From a virus: a DNA stretch of 36,887 bases. Location: positions 1 through 36,887 of the IMG/VR virus record IMGVR_UViG_3300035698_013555. One strand, 5' to 3'. Positions 8,024 through 15,341 of this stretch are shown one piece after another. The notes below the pieces were generated by a model, which saw only the letters and a program-made list of their open reading frames with translations, searched no databases and was not told the origin of the DNA. Numbering within the stretch: the stretch's first letter is position 1; every line of letters begins with the position of its first letter. The position numbers and the translations under genes were made by a program.

Positions 8024-8296
8024 ATGTCAAAATTAAAAAAGCTTTTTAACAAAAAAGAAGCAAAACCAGTGGTAAAACCAGTGGTAAAACCAGTGGCAAA
8101 ACCAGTGGCAAAACCAGCAGAAAAACCAATGGTAAAACCAGCAGAAAAATCTAGTAGTAATGTAGACTTTTCTAAATATGATAATTACAAAGTTGATACA
8201 TTAGGTAATATTCAGTTTTTGAATCCTTTTACAGATAAAATGATTCAAGTAAATAAAGACACAAAGCAATGTCCTATCACAGGAAAGGACTTTTAG
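8024..8296 (+). CDS. KP-repeat linker protein, unknown function
   Basis: 90 residues from ATG 8024, chosen for GGAGG ten bases upstream over the earlier in-frame ATGs. Basic N-terminus (MSKLKKLFNKKEA), then seven four-to-five residue KPVV/KPVA/KPAE-type repeats (about 14-42) encoded by a 12-base tandem repeat at 8062-8147, then a compact C-terminal part (FSKYDNYKVDTLG ... CPITGKDF). The repeat should form an extended, positively charged polyproline-like arm. It may bind nucleic acid or the acidic neighbour encoded next. No family recognised. Confidence 0.5.
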   Translation: MSKLKKLFNKKEAKPVVKPVVKPVAKPVAKPAEKPMVKPAEKSSSNVDFSKYDNYKVDTLGNIQFLNPFTDKMIQVNKDTKQCPITGKDF

Positions 8297-8307
8297 AGGA
8301 GACTAAT

Positions 8308-8886
8308 ATGATAAATGAAACCCAAGAAGATGCACCAAATAAGGAGTCTAGTTTAACCCCTAATGAAACTGTGGAGGCACCACAAAATGAAAAACCAATG
8401 GAAGAAACTAAAAAAGTGGACGAACGACCTGTGGAAAAAGTTGAAGAAGTTGTTCAAGAAGAAGTAGTTAATGAAGTACCACAAAGTACAATTCAAGAAG
8501 ATAAACCAGAATTAAAATCTGGAGAAGTTGTTAAAGAACAATCGCAAATAACAGTTATGGACCAAAAGGTTTTAGCTGAAGTAGATTTGAGATTTAAACA
8601 AATAAAAGATAACGATGAAATGTGGGTAACATTAGTTGATGATAAAAAGAACTTTTTCAATTCAGCAGATGAAGCACATTTCTTTATTAGACAAAGTCAT
8701 TGTAAAAAATTACCAGAACAATTAACACCAATTATTGAACATGCTTTAAGTGAAGAAAACAGAATGCTAAGAGAAGCAACAGACGACGAGCTAACAAAAG
8801 AATTGAAATACATTGTTATAGAAGAGTATACTACAATGGGATTAATTGCTCCGACGGCGGATGAAGAAGAAAAACTAGTGTTTTAA
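8308..8886 (+). CDS. Acidic two-part protein of the head-neck region, unknown function
   Basis: 192 residues from ATG 8308, preceded by AGAGGAGACTAAT; an upstream in-frame ATG at 8269 overlaps the previous gene and lacks such a site. The first half (1-75) is a Glu/Pro-rich, disordered-looking stretch with V-E-E repeats. The second half (about 85-192) is helical and looks folded (MDQKVLAEVDLRFKQIKDND, DEAHFFIRQSHCKKLPEQ, ELKYIVIEEYTTMGLIAP). The pairing of an acidic protein with the basic KP-repeat protein before it is suggestive of interaction, but this is inference. Confidence 0.45.
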   Translation: MINETQEDAPNKESSLTPNETVEAPQNEKPMEETKKVDERPVEKVEEVVQEEVVNEVPQSTIQEDKPELKSGEVVKEQSQITVMDQKVLAEVDLRFKQIKDNDEMWVTLVDDKKNFFNSADEAHFFIRQSHCKKLPEQLTPIIEHALSEENRMLREATDDELTKELKYIVIEEYTTMGLIAPTADEEEKLVF

Positions 8887-8901
8887 TTGAGGTGAACTAA
8901 A

Positions 8902-9660
8902 ATAACCGTTACAGGAAATATTCCAATATCCACCACTGCAGCTTATTGCACAGAGGCGGATTGGAGAGCAAAATACGGGTTTGGTATTGAAGATGAATCT
9001 AGTGAACAATTTGCAACTGATTTAACAGAGGCCATGTTCGATGTACGAAGAAACGGTTTTCATTTAGCTAGAGAACGTTTGATTTTTATTGATAGTAATA
9101 AAAGAGCGTTCTTACCCAATCAATGGATTGGCGATGGAAACATGGATGGAAGTATAACGGTGTCTGATATATTGGTTTACAAATTATCATCTGACGCTAG
9201 AATATTGGAAACCGTAGATACGGCAAATGTAACATCAATAGATTCGTTTAATAATTTTTTACAATTTGATACTTCGTACACACTTACAACACAGCATTAT
9301 GTAACTTATTATGCTTGTGGAAAACCGTTAGACGAATTGACAGTTGATTGGTTAACACGTGCAACAATGGCAAAAGTTACATTATTAATGTTTCAAAGAT
9401 TACGTAATCAAAGATTGATAAAAGGAACATCTGGTTGGGCTGCTGGTGGAGTGACAGTAACTAAAAGTGAACAAGATTATGAGTCAATGTTAAAAGAAGC
9501 ACAACATGTGTATGATTCATTTATCGCATGGATTAAACCGTTAGTATTCCGAGGAATTAGAACTGGAACTGGTACAGGCAATATGAGAGGTTGGCAACCA
9601 GGAATAGCGTATTCATCTCAAATGTTTTCAGACCGAAGTGCAATGAGACGACGATGGTAA
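8902..9660 (+). CDS. Probable head-tail adaptor (connector) protein with an ATA start
   Basis: About 252 residues if started at ATA 8902. The frame is open from 8896. GAGGTG at 8889-8894 sits seven bases before ATA, the same spacing as the GAGGTAAACTAAAATG start at 4176, while the first ATG (9034) has no site and would lose sensible protein (ISTTAAYCTEADWRAKYGFG). Helix-rich with a central strand pair, and followed by head-closure-like and gp10-like genes, it fits a connector of the gp6/gp15 type. Function is inferred from order and size; the unusual start is read directly. Confidence 0.55.
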   Translation: MTVTGNIPISTTAAYCTEADWRAKYGFGIEDESSEQFATDLTEAMFDVRRNGFHLARERLIFIDSNKRAFLPNQWIGDGNMDGSITVSDILVYKLSSDARILETVDTANVTSIDSFNNFLQFDTSYTLTTQHYVTYYACGKPLDELTVDWLTRATMAKVTLLMFQRLRNQRLIKGTSGWAAGGVTVTKSEQDYESMLKEAQHVYDSFIAWIKPLVFRGIRTGTGTGNMRGWQPGIAYSSQMFSDRSAMRRRW

Positions 9661-10094
9661 ATTCAACACAAGCAAGATTGGATATAGACAATACGGTACT
9701 TACAAAAACCATTGTGTATAAAACATTTACTTTAGTTGAAGATATGTCTTACGGGAGCAAAACAAAAACAGCAGTTAATTATAGTCTTAAAGCACAAATA
9801 ACAATACAAGGACTTTCGGACAAGTTTGTAAAACAAGGATTGTTAAGTGCTGGTGATGCTATTGGTATTTTAAGATATGAATACACCAAAGAAACGACGG
9901 GGGAAACTATTTCCCCGCCTTTGGTACCCAAACAAATACCAACAGCAGATGAACTTAAATTTTTGAATCGTTGGTTCAGAATAAAAAGTTTAACACCAAT
10001 AACGTCCGAAGACGACGGAATTATCATGTGGGAATTTTTAGCAGACAATATATCAAATGAAGAAAGCATATTAACAAGCGAAGAGTCAAGTTAA
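9654..10094 (+). CDS. Probable head-closure (stopper) protein
   Basis: 146 residues from ATG 9654, which overlaps the previous stop (ATGGTAA). A longer reading from TTG 9591 lies inside the upstream gene and is less likely. It is beta-rich with SYGSKTKTAVNYSLKAQITI and a C-terminal strand near NRWFRIKSLTPITSEDDG. The place between connector and gp10-like protein is that of the head-tail stopper, which closes the portal after packaging. No clear motif; the call rests on order and size. Confidence 0.4.
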   Translation: MVNSTQARLDIDNTVLTKTIVYKTFTLVEDMSYGSKTKTAVNYSLKAQITIQGLSDKFVKQGLLSAGDAIGILRYEYTKETTGETISPPLVPKQIPTADELKFLNRWFRIKSLTPITSEDDGIIMWEFLADNISNEESILTSEESS

Positions 10095-10547
10095 ATGGGA
10101 AACGAAGCAAAGTTTTCTGTTGAGATGAATGCTAAAATAAAAAAAGCTTTAGGAGACGCGTTAGAAACAAGTGCAATGCTAGTTTTAGGTAAAGCAAAAG
10201 AACTTGCTCCATTCGGAAAAACCGGAGAGTTAGGAAATAGAATATTTGTTGACATAGACAAAGATAAATTGACTGCAAGAGTTTACACCGATTTATCTTA
10301 TGCTCCATTTGTAGAGTACATGACAAAAGCTCATATCATACGACCAAGATTTAAAAAATCACTTGCTTGGGGAAAAAATATTGGAACATTACCAAATGGT
10401 GATAATATGAAAGAAGTTGTTCTTAGAAAAGGACAAGAGGTTCATCATCCCGGAACACAAGCACAACCGTTCATGAGGCCTGCGTTGGATACAAGTACCG
10501 AAGAGATAAACAGAATATTTGCAAAGGCCATTAATAACATTCGTTAA
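10095..10547 (+). CDS. HK97 gp10-like neck protein
   Basis: 150 residues. The pattern ALETSAMLVLGKAKELAPFG followed by KTGEL, ARVYTDLSYAPFVEYMTKAH, HHPGTQAQPFMRPALD and a final helix is the classic HK97-gp10-like family. These proteins lie in the neck of siphovirus-type particles and help join the head to the tail. It has close to the usual family length. Start ATG 10095 directly follows the previous stop. The stop codon overlaps the second late-type promoter. Confidence 0.78.
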   Translation: MGNEAKFSVEMNAKIKKALGDALETSAMLVLGKAKELAPFGKTGELGNRIFVDIDKDKLTARVYTDLSYAPFVEYMTKAHIIRPRFKKSLAWGKNIGTLPNGDNMKEVVLRKGQEVHHPGTQAQPFMRPALDTSTEEINRIFAKAINNIR

Positions 10548-10564
10548 ATTATTTTTATATATTA
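10544..10564 (+). promoter_or_regulatory. Late-type promoter, copy 2 (TATA box)
   Basis: Same 21 bases as at 700-720, again starting at the stop codon of the gene before. TATATA at about 10556-10561 predicts a start near 10585, giving a leader of about 40 bases before ATG 10627, with two short dyads in it. It would drive the tail genes separately from the head genes. Confidence 0.6.
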
Positions 10565-10588
10565 ATAGATTCATTATATCATTATCAT

Positions 10589-10621
10589 ATGCCAAGTGGC
10601 ATTAAAACAGACCAAGAGGTC
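10589..10621 (+). promoter_or_regulatory. Two adjacent dyads in the tail-operon leader
   Basis: ATGCCA AG TGGCAT (10589-10602) and GACC AAGA GGTC (10610-10621) are both exact inverted repeats. The second contains the likely ribosome-binding GAGGT for ATG 10627, so as RNA it could hide that site; as DNA the first looks like an operator near the predicted transcription start. Confidence 0.45.
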
Positions 10622-10626
10622 GTAAT

Positions 10627-11358
10627 ATGGCAAAGACAGATTCAATAGACGAAATTGAGCTTAAGGATGAATTAGTTAATTTCGTTCGATGTAAACTATA
10701 TAGTTTAGATGATAAAAATAGGGAAACAAAACATACTCAAACTTTTGATGCTACTTCTGGTCAAACATCATTCACGTTAACCTACGGTACTAAATTACGA
10801 TTCGTAGAATCTGTTACACAAAATGGTGTTGAAATAGATTTTGGCGACGATTACGATTTTACTTTTCCGGGTTCTCAAAGAACAAATACTGGAAAGATTA
10901 TATTAAATGTAGGTGCTACTATACATGACGCCATTGTAGTAATATATGGCTACGCAAATACATTTACAAACAATGGAACTACGTATAATAAAGATGCTAT
11001 GGTGTATCCTGATTTTCCAAGAAGTGATTTGAGTATATCAAAATATCCGCGTATTGGAATAGGAATTAGTTTGCCTAGGCAACCTGGAGGTTTGTCTGGT
11101 GGTACTAAAAACGTATTGAAAACAAATATACGTGTTAGTATTATTATTTTATCGGAGAATACTTTTTTATTAGATAAATTTTCAAGTACATTAAACACAG
11201 CATTTATTGAATACGCTAAGAAGTTTTATAATTTTAGATATATTTATGCAGAGAATACAACTAATATTTCGCTATCAGAAGATGTTACTGCAGATGTAGT
11301 CGCACGAAATATTGATTTAATTATTCCAGATAGGTACGAACTTATATCGTACGCATGA
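10627..11358 (+). CDS. Probable tail-terminator/completion protein with an inserted beta domain
   Basis: 243 residues. Outer parts (1-35 and about 125-243) are of the alpha/beta type seen in tail terminators (YPDFPRSDLSISKYPRIGIG, helix LLDKFSSTLNTAFIEYAKKF, ending IDLIIPDRYELISY). Between them, about residues 36-112 form a separate beta sandwich (TFDATSGQTSFTLTYGTKL, VTQNGVEIDFGDDYDFTFPG, GKIILNVGATIHDAIVVIY), a module that phages insert into many structural proteins. First gene after the second late promoter and placed between the neck and the major tail protein. The terminator role is inferred from order. Confidence 0.5.
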   Translation: MAKTDSIDEIELKDELVNFVRCKLYSLDDKNRETKHTQTFDATSGQTSFTLTYGTKLRFVESVTQNGVEIDFGDDYDFTFPGSQRTNTGKIILNVGATIHDAIVVIYGYANTFTNNGTTYNKDAMVYPDFPRSDLSISKYPRIGIGISLPRQPGGLSGGTKNVLKTNIRVSIIILSENTFLLDKFSSTLNTAFIEYAKKFYNFRYIYAENTTNISLSEDVTADVVARNIDLIIPDRYELISYA

Positions 11359-11368
11359 GGTACACAAA

Positions 11369-11647
11369 ATGAAAAGAATATTTAAATATTATGATGGCTC
11401 ACCAGTCATGCTAAAAAAAGATTTGATTGTTAAAGCTAACGAACTAACAGAGGTTGAAGAAGATGATAACGAATTACTATCTTATCTCACAAATAACCCA
11501 AGATTTGAAGAAGTTATTGCTGAACGTGTTGAACCTGTTAAAGAAGTTGTTACAGAAAATAGTAAACCAGATACGGAAACATTATCAACAAAAAGTAATA
11601 AAAATAATTATAAGAAAAAAGTAAAACAAACAATGGAGGAAAAATAA
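11369..11647 (+). CDS. Small charged protein before the tail tube gene, unknown function
   Basis: 92 residues. The first half (FKYYDGSPVMLKKDLIVKAN, ELTEVEEDDNELLSYLTNNP) looks like a small folded unit ending in a helix; the second half is a Lys/Glu-rich disordered tail with KEVVTENSKPDTET. Similar small proteins are often found before the tail tube gene in tailed phages, with no known role. ATG 11369 follows GAGGTACACAAA. Its last codons contain the ATGGAGG ribosome-binding site of the major tail protein gene. Confidence 0.45.
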   Translation: MKRIFKYYDGSPVMLKKDLIVKANELTEVEEDDNELLSYLTNNPRFEEVIAERVEPVKEVVTENSKPDTETLSTKSNKNNYKKKVKQTMEEK

Positions 11648-11648
11648 A

Positions 11649-12803
11649 ATGGCATCAGATGTAGCACGTGCAGGAATTGATACTTATACTTTGTACGGAA
11701 CTGAAACAACTTACGGGACAAAAGCAAGTACGATTGCTTCACATTTTGGAATCGTTCAAACAATAACACCATCTAATAGAAATACACTTATACAACAAAG
11801 AGGATTTCGTGGAACAACGACGGGTGGTAGAGAATTAATAAAAGCATTAGGTGGAAAATTTGAAACAAGCATTTCAATAGATTTTCAACCACAACATTTT
11901 GATTGGTTAAAACATGTAATGGGAACTAGAACTGGAGCAGGAACATCTGTATCTAAATATGTTTATACTACAAAAATTTCTAGTATTACAACGTCAACAA
12001 CGGAAAACAAGTTAGTTGATACATCTGTAACTTTTGATACAGGTACTTCATTAGTAGGTGCGAAGGTTTATAATACAACTGATAGCACGTATGCGAAAGT
12101 AACAGCAGTGGATGATGCAAATACATTAACATTGGCTGCAGACATAATGGCAACTGCAGAAGCGTACACAATAATTGTTGATAATCTTACACCATTAACA
12201 ATTACTACCAATAAAGAAATGGGAACGAGTGATAGACAACTTGCTTACCTAGGTGGAAAGATTAATAGTTGTACAATCAGAAGTACTTTCGGAGAAGCGG
12301 TTACAATAACTTTAGAAGTTCTGGCGGCAGATATTGACCAAGCTGCAGCGCTTGAAACACCCGTTGCGTTAGATGCTGCGGACATTTATACTTTTACTGG
12401 TAGTGCAATAGAATGGCCAAACGCGACGGTAATTACAAATGTCATTGATGATTTTGAGATAACAATAACTAATAATATAGAAGTATTGTATGGTCTTGGA
12501 GCAAGAACTGGTAAGAAGGCAAAAGAGAAAGCAAGAGAGTACGGTTTGCGAATAACTATGAAAACAGAAGACAATGAATATTCAACTGCATTTTTAGGCT
12601 CAGCAACGGCAGTTACAACACCAACTGAAGTTGCAACAGTTGAATTTAATATGACTGGAGGAACTAATCATACTGCAGCCTTTTTGTTTACGGCGGTAAC
12701 ATTAGAAGACTGGGCAGACCCAGAAACACTTGCAGAAGTTGTTCCAGAAGAATTAACTGGTATAGCGGAATCATTAGAAGTAACTGAACAACAAACAACA
12801 TAA
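11649..12803 (+). CDS. Major tail protein (tail tube subunit)
   Basis: 384 residues. The start (YTLYGTETTYGTKAS) and the tube-like strand pattern (GGKFETSISIDFQPQHFDWL, later KINSCTIRSTFGEAVTITLE) fit siphovirus-type tail tube proteins. Residues about 108-177 form an inserted module (NKLVDTSVTFDTGTSLVGAK, VYNTTDSTYAKVTAVDDAN, TLTLAADI) familiar from many phage structural proteins. A short acidic tail ends it. Directly before the chaperone pair and tape measure, the standard position. Strong ribosome-binding site (ATGGAGGAAAAATAAA). No sheath gene is seen next to it, which points to a non-contractile tail. Confidence 0.72.
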   Translation: MASDVARAGIDTYTLYGTETTYGTKASTIASHFGIVQTITPSNRNTLIQQRGFRGTTTGGRELIKALGGKFETSISIDFQPQHFDWLKHVMGTRTGAGTSVSKYVYTTKISSITTSTTENKLVDTSVTFDTGTSLVGAKVYNTTDSTYAKVTAVDDANTLTLAADIMATAEAYTIIVDNLTPLTITTNKEMGTSDRQLAYLGGKINSCTIRSTFGEAVTITLEVLAADIDQAAALETPVALDAADIYTFTGSAIEWPNATVITNVIDDFEITITNNIEVLYGLGARTGKKAKEKAREYGLRITMKTEDNEYSTAFLGSATAVTTPTEVATVEFNMTGGTNHTAAFLFTAVTLEDWADPETLAEVVPEELTGIAESLEVTEQQTT

Positions 12804-12837
12804 GTAAATAAAAATAAACCCAAGGAGGAGTATCCAA

Positions 12838-13197
12838 ATGAAAGAAGAAACCCTTACAGATGTGCCTAATTATGAGGGGCAAGATATTGTAATTCAGAAA
12901 ATGGATTATGGTAGAAGTAGTGAATTATCAGAAGTGTCAACAGAGATAACTGTGGAAGATGGTAAAGAAAAGATTGTCGTTCATCCAGCAAAGGCAAGAA
13001 TCTTTACTCTTATATACGGTATTAAATCTGCACCATTTTTTGAGATGGCAGACGAAAAACATAGAGAAACAGCCGTACGAACTCTCGATAAAGATACTGG
13101 CGATTTTTTGCATATTAAAATACAGAAATTGAATCTGGCTAAGTACAATGAGGATTTAATAAAAAAATCAGAGCCGCAGCCAAAGGCAAAGCAATAA
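12838..13197 (+). CDS. Tail assembly chaperone, short form (lambda gpG-like)
   Basis: 119 residues starting at ATG 12838 after AAGGAGGAGTATCCAA. A mixed alpha/beta domain (ARIFTLIYGIKSAPFFEMAD, ETAVRTLDKDTGDFLHIKIQ) with a Lys-rich end. Between the tail tube and the tape measure gene this is the normal place of the chaperone that coats the tape measure during tail assembly. The seven As at 13161-13167 near its end allow a known family trick, the -1 frameshift (next entry). No motif is specific to the family; the call rests on position plus the slippery site and overlapping frame. Confidence 0.72.
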   Translation: MKEETLTDVPNYEGQDIVIQKMDYGRSSELSEVSTEITVEDGKEKIVVHPAKARIFTLIYGIKSAPFFEMADEKHRETAVRTLDKDTGDFLHIKIQKLNLAKYNEDLIKKSEPQPKAKQ

Positions 13198-13358
13198 GCT
13201 CTGTTGCTGTTGGCGAGATAATAGAGAAGGCATTACTTTGTAGAACATTTAAATGTTTGCCTTCAGAGCTTGAAAAAGAAGACCCAGAAGAATTGTCAGC
13301 TATATCAATAGTATATCAAGAGATGGGAGCAAAAAACCCACTCTTTTATTTTATGTAA
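12838..13358 (+). CDS. Tail assembly chaperone, long frameshifted form (gpGT-like)
   Basis: A -1 frame, open from 13152, runs past the short gene's stop to TAA 13356-13358, one base before the tape measure ATG. It has no start codon of its own near the overlap. Slipping on A AAA AAA (13161-13167) gives about 110 residues of the short form plus about 63 of extension (VAVGEIIEKALLCRTFKCLP, then helical to FYFM). The lambda pair G/GT and most long-tailed phages use this read-through. In that model the extension recruits the tape measure or tail tube subunits. Confidence 0.7.
13161..13167 (+). promoter_or_regulatory. Slippery heptamer A AAA AAA for -1 frameshifting
   Basis: Seven As placed in the exact X XXY YYZ register of the short chaperone frame (ATA AAA AAA TCA). 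Downstream, CAGAGC (13169-13174) can pair with GCTCTG (13198-13203), and GCCAA (13179-13183) in its loop with TTGGC (13210-13214), which would be a pseudoknot. The first stem begins only one base after the heptamer, closer than usual, so the structure is less certain than the heptamer. Confidence 0.65.
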
Positions 13359-13359
13359 A

Positions 13360-14871
13360 ATGGCAAACGCAACATTAGAAGTCGATATTATTCCAAAAGC
13401 GGATAAGCAAAAGTTAATAGAAGAAGCTAGAAAGATGAGTGCTGAAGTTAATAAACAGTTTAAAGGCTCTTTGATGATTGACGGGCAGAAAGTAACTACA
13501 AGTGACCCAAAGAAATTCAAAAATCTTTCTAAGAGCTTGGGTTTAGAATCAAAAACAGAAACATCTTTTGATGCTGATACTGGTAAAGAGACTACAACAG
13601 GAACTGCTAAAGCCAAGGCACCAAAAACGGGAGGAGCCTTTGCAAAGCTTGGTGGTTCTTTAATGGGAATGCTTGGTCCACTAGGAATAGCGTTAGCAGT
13701 AATTGGAAATCTAAAACCAATATTAACAATGGTGCGTGTTATTACAAAATCTATCGTTGCCATCGTTCAACCTGTGACAGATTTAGTTTACATTTTATTG
13801 ATGCCAATAATATCTATTTTCAAACCAATTTTGTTAATGATTAGAACACTTATGGCCCCGTTCAGAAAGATTGCATTGCAGTTAGCTGGCGCAGGTTCTA
13901 AAGCTATTGCTGGTGGAGATTTTGCAGCAGGTATGAAATTAATAATGTTATCAGCTTCTACTATTATATCACCGTTAATTGTGGTAGTTGTTGGTGAGGC
14001 AATGAAATTAGTGTCTACAATATTGTTCGGGCAATTAGAATTAATACTTGGTGGTGTATTGACCATTTTGCAACCTCTGTTGAAATGGTTTGGAGTAAAT
14101 GTAAATGATGCTAAAAAAACACTCAGTGGTGTATTTAGTACAGTAACATCTAAGATTAATAATGTTATTGCTAATCTAGAAATAGATGCGTTAATAGGAA
14201 TAGCAGGCATATTACAAGGTCAAATTGACGGGTTTATATCTGAGAATAAAGATTTAGCAACAGAGTTAGGAATAGATGATATTAATATTGCCGACGAAGT
14301 TGAAAAAGCATTGTCTCCATTAAAAGTTTTAGAAGAAGATACACAGGTTGTTGTTGATAATAATAAATCAATGGTTCAGAAAATGTTGGATAGTCTTGAT
14401 GCAACAAAATTGGAACAGGAAGCAAAAATAGCAGAAGCAGCTAAAGGAATAACACCTAAAGAAATTTTGGCTATGGGACAAGGACCTCTTACAAATAAAG
14501 GAGCAGCAGAATACGAAGTAATGGCATCTCCAGAAGCAGTAGCAAATAACTTTAAAGAGAATCAATCAAAGGTTGTTGAAAATATAATGACGGAAATGTA
14601 TGTTAAAAATCCTTTAGAAAGAATGAGAACTTTTAGAACTGGGTCAGTGGCTGAAATAGGAAAGATTGGTGCTGGATTTAAAAAGAGATTGTTAAAGATG
14701 GCGGCAGATGCTGATGCTAACGCGTTAGCGGTTGAACAGACGACTCAGCGAATGTATGATAACATAGAGGCAATGGCTAGAAGAGTAGCCGAAAAAAACG
14801 TCTATACTAACCAAGGTACAAATAGTAGACAAAATGGACAGTTATCAAATCAGAGGTCACCAACGAACTAA
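13360..14871 (+). CDS. Tape measure protein (short)
   Basis: 503 residues. Charged helical N-terminus (KADKQKLIEEARKMSAEVNK), then a long hydrophobic helical section with several membrane-like segments (about 105-255: GMLGPLGIALAVIGNLKPIL, MVRVITKSIVAIVQPV, LMPIISIFKPILLMI, IISPLIVVVVGEAMKLV), then helical coiled parts to a Gln/Asn-rich end. This is the usual make-up of tape measures, which set tail length and help the genome cross the cell envelope. At about 0.15 nm per residue it predicts a tail of only about 75 nm. No ribosome-binding site precedes the ATG, so translation is probably coupled to the long chaperone that ends one base before it. Confidence 0.78.
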   Translation: MANATLEVDIIPKADKQKLIEEARKMSAEVNKQFKGSLMIDGQKVTTSDPKKFKNLSKSLGLESKTETSFDADTGKETTTGTAKAKAPKTGGAFAKLGGSLMGMLGPLGIALAVIGNLKPILTMVRVITKSIVAIVQPVTDLVYILLMPIISIFKPILLMIRTLMAPFRKIALQLAGAGSKAIAGGDFAAGMKLIMLSASTIISPLIVVVVGEAMKLVSTILFGQLELILGGVLTILQPLLKWFGVNVNDAKKTLSGVFSTVTSKINNVIANLEIDALIGIAGILQGQIDGFISENKDLATELGIDDINIADEVEKALSPLKVLEEDTQVVVDNNKSMVQKMLDSLDATKLEQEAKIAEAAKGITPKEILAMGQGPLTNKGAAEYEVMASPEAVANNFKENQSKVVENIMTEMYVKNPLERMRTFRTGSVAEIGKIGAGFKKRLLKMAADADANALAVEQTTQRMYDNIEAMARRVAEKNVYTNQGTNSRQNGQLSNQRSPTN

Positions 14872-14872
14872 A

Positions 14873-15340
14873 ATGGTATACGACATATCAATAACGGCAG
14901 GCGGAATTACATTTACGTTTCAAGCAGGAGATGTCAATGTTTGCAAATCTTCTATCAATTCAAATTTAGAAACTAACGAGATGCCTTCATCAGGTCCAAT
15001 GTTAAATCAGTTATTTGATTTTAACGGTTCATCAAAAACAATAACAATTGGTGGAAGGTTGACAGACGCGTCTACGACACGAACTACTACCGGAACTATT
15101 TCCGATGCATTAGACCAGAAGTTTTGGTTAGAAAGTATAGGTGGAGGAGCACAAAATCCAATGGTGTTTACATCTAATTATGAGTATCAATCAGTTGTAT
15201 CATCATCGGGAGGAGTATCACCTTATCAAGGCTCGTTTCTTCCAACGCAAATTATGATTGAAGCGATGGATTTTGAAGAACTAGAAGCAACACCAGATGT
15301 TATTCCTTTTACAATAAGATTAAGAGTCGGAACATTTTAA
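14873..15340 (+). CDS. Distal-tail-like protein
   Basis: 155 residues from ATG 14873, one base after the tape measure stop; an earlier in-frame ATG (14834) lies inside the tape measure gene and gives an unlikely N-terminus. Beta-rich, with NLETNEMPSSGPMLNQLFDF, SKTITIGGRLTDASTT and a final strand set IPFTIRLRVGTF. First gene after the tape measure, the position of the distal tail (Dit) protein that caps the tube and carries the baseplate or adhesins. Similarity to known Dit proteins is only in pattern. Confidence 0.5.
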   Translation: MVYDISITAGGITFTFQAGDVNVCKSSINSNLETNEMPSSGPMLNQLFDFNGSSKTITIGGRLTDASTTRTTTGTISDALDQKFWLESIGGGAQNPMVFTSNYEYQSVVSSSGGVSPYQGSFLPTQIMIEAMDFEELEATPDVIPFTIRLRVGTF

Positions 15341-15341
15341 A

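Noticed and set aside
8062-8147. Short repeats that could be taken for a CRISPR or iteron array
   Set aside because: They are 12-base in-frame codon repeats (KPVV type) with no spacers and no dyad; not a CRISPR array or origin.
13305-14210. Minus-strand frames opposite the tape measure gene
   Set aside because: Hydrophobic shadows of the tape measure's membrane-like helices; no promoter or ribosome-binding site.
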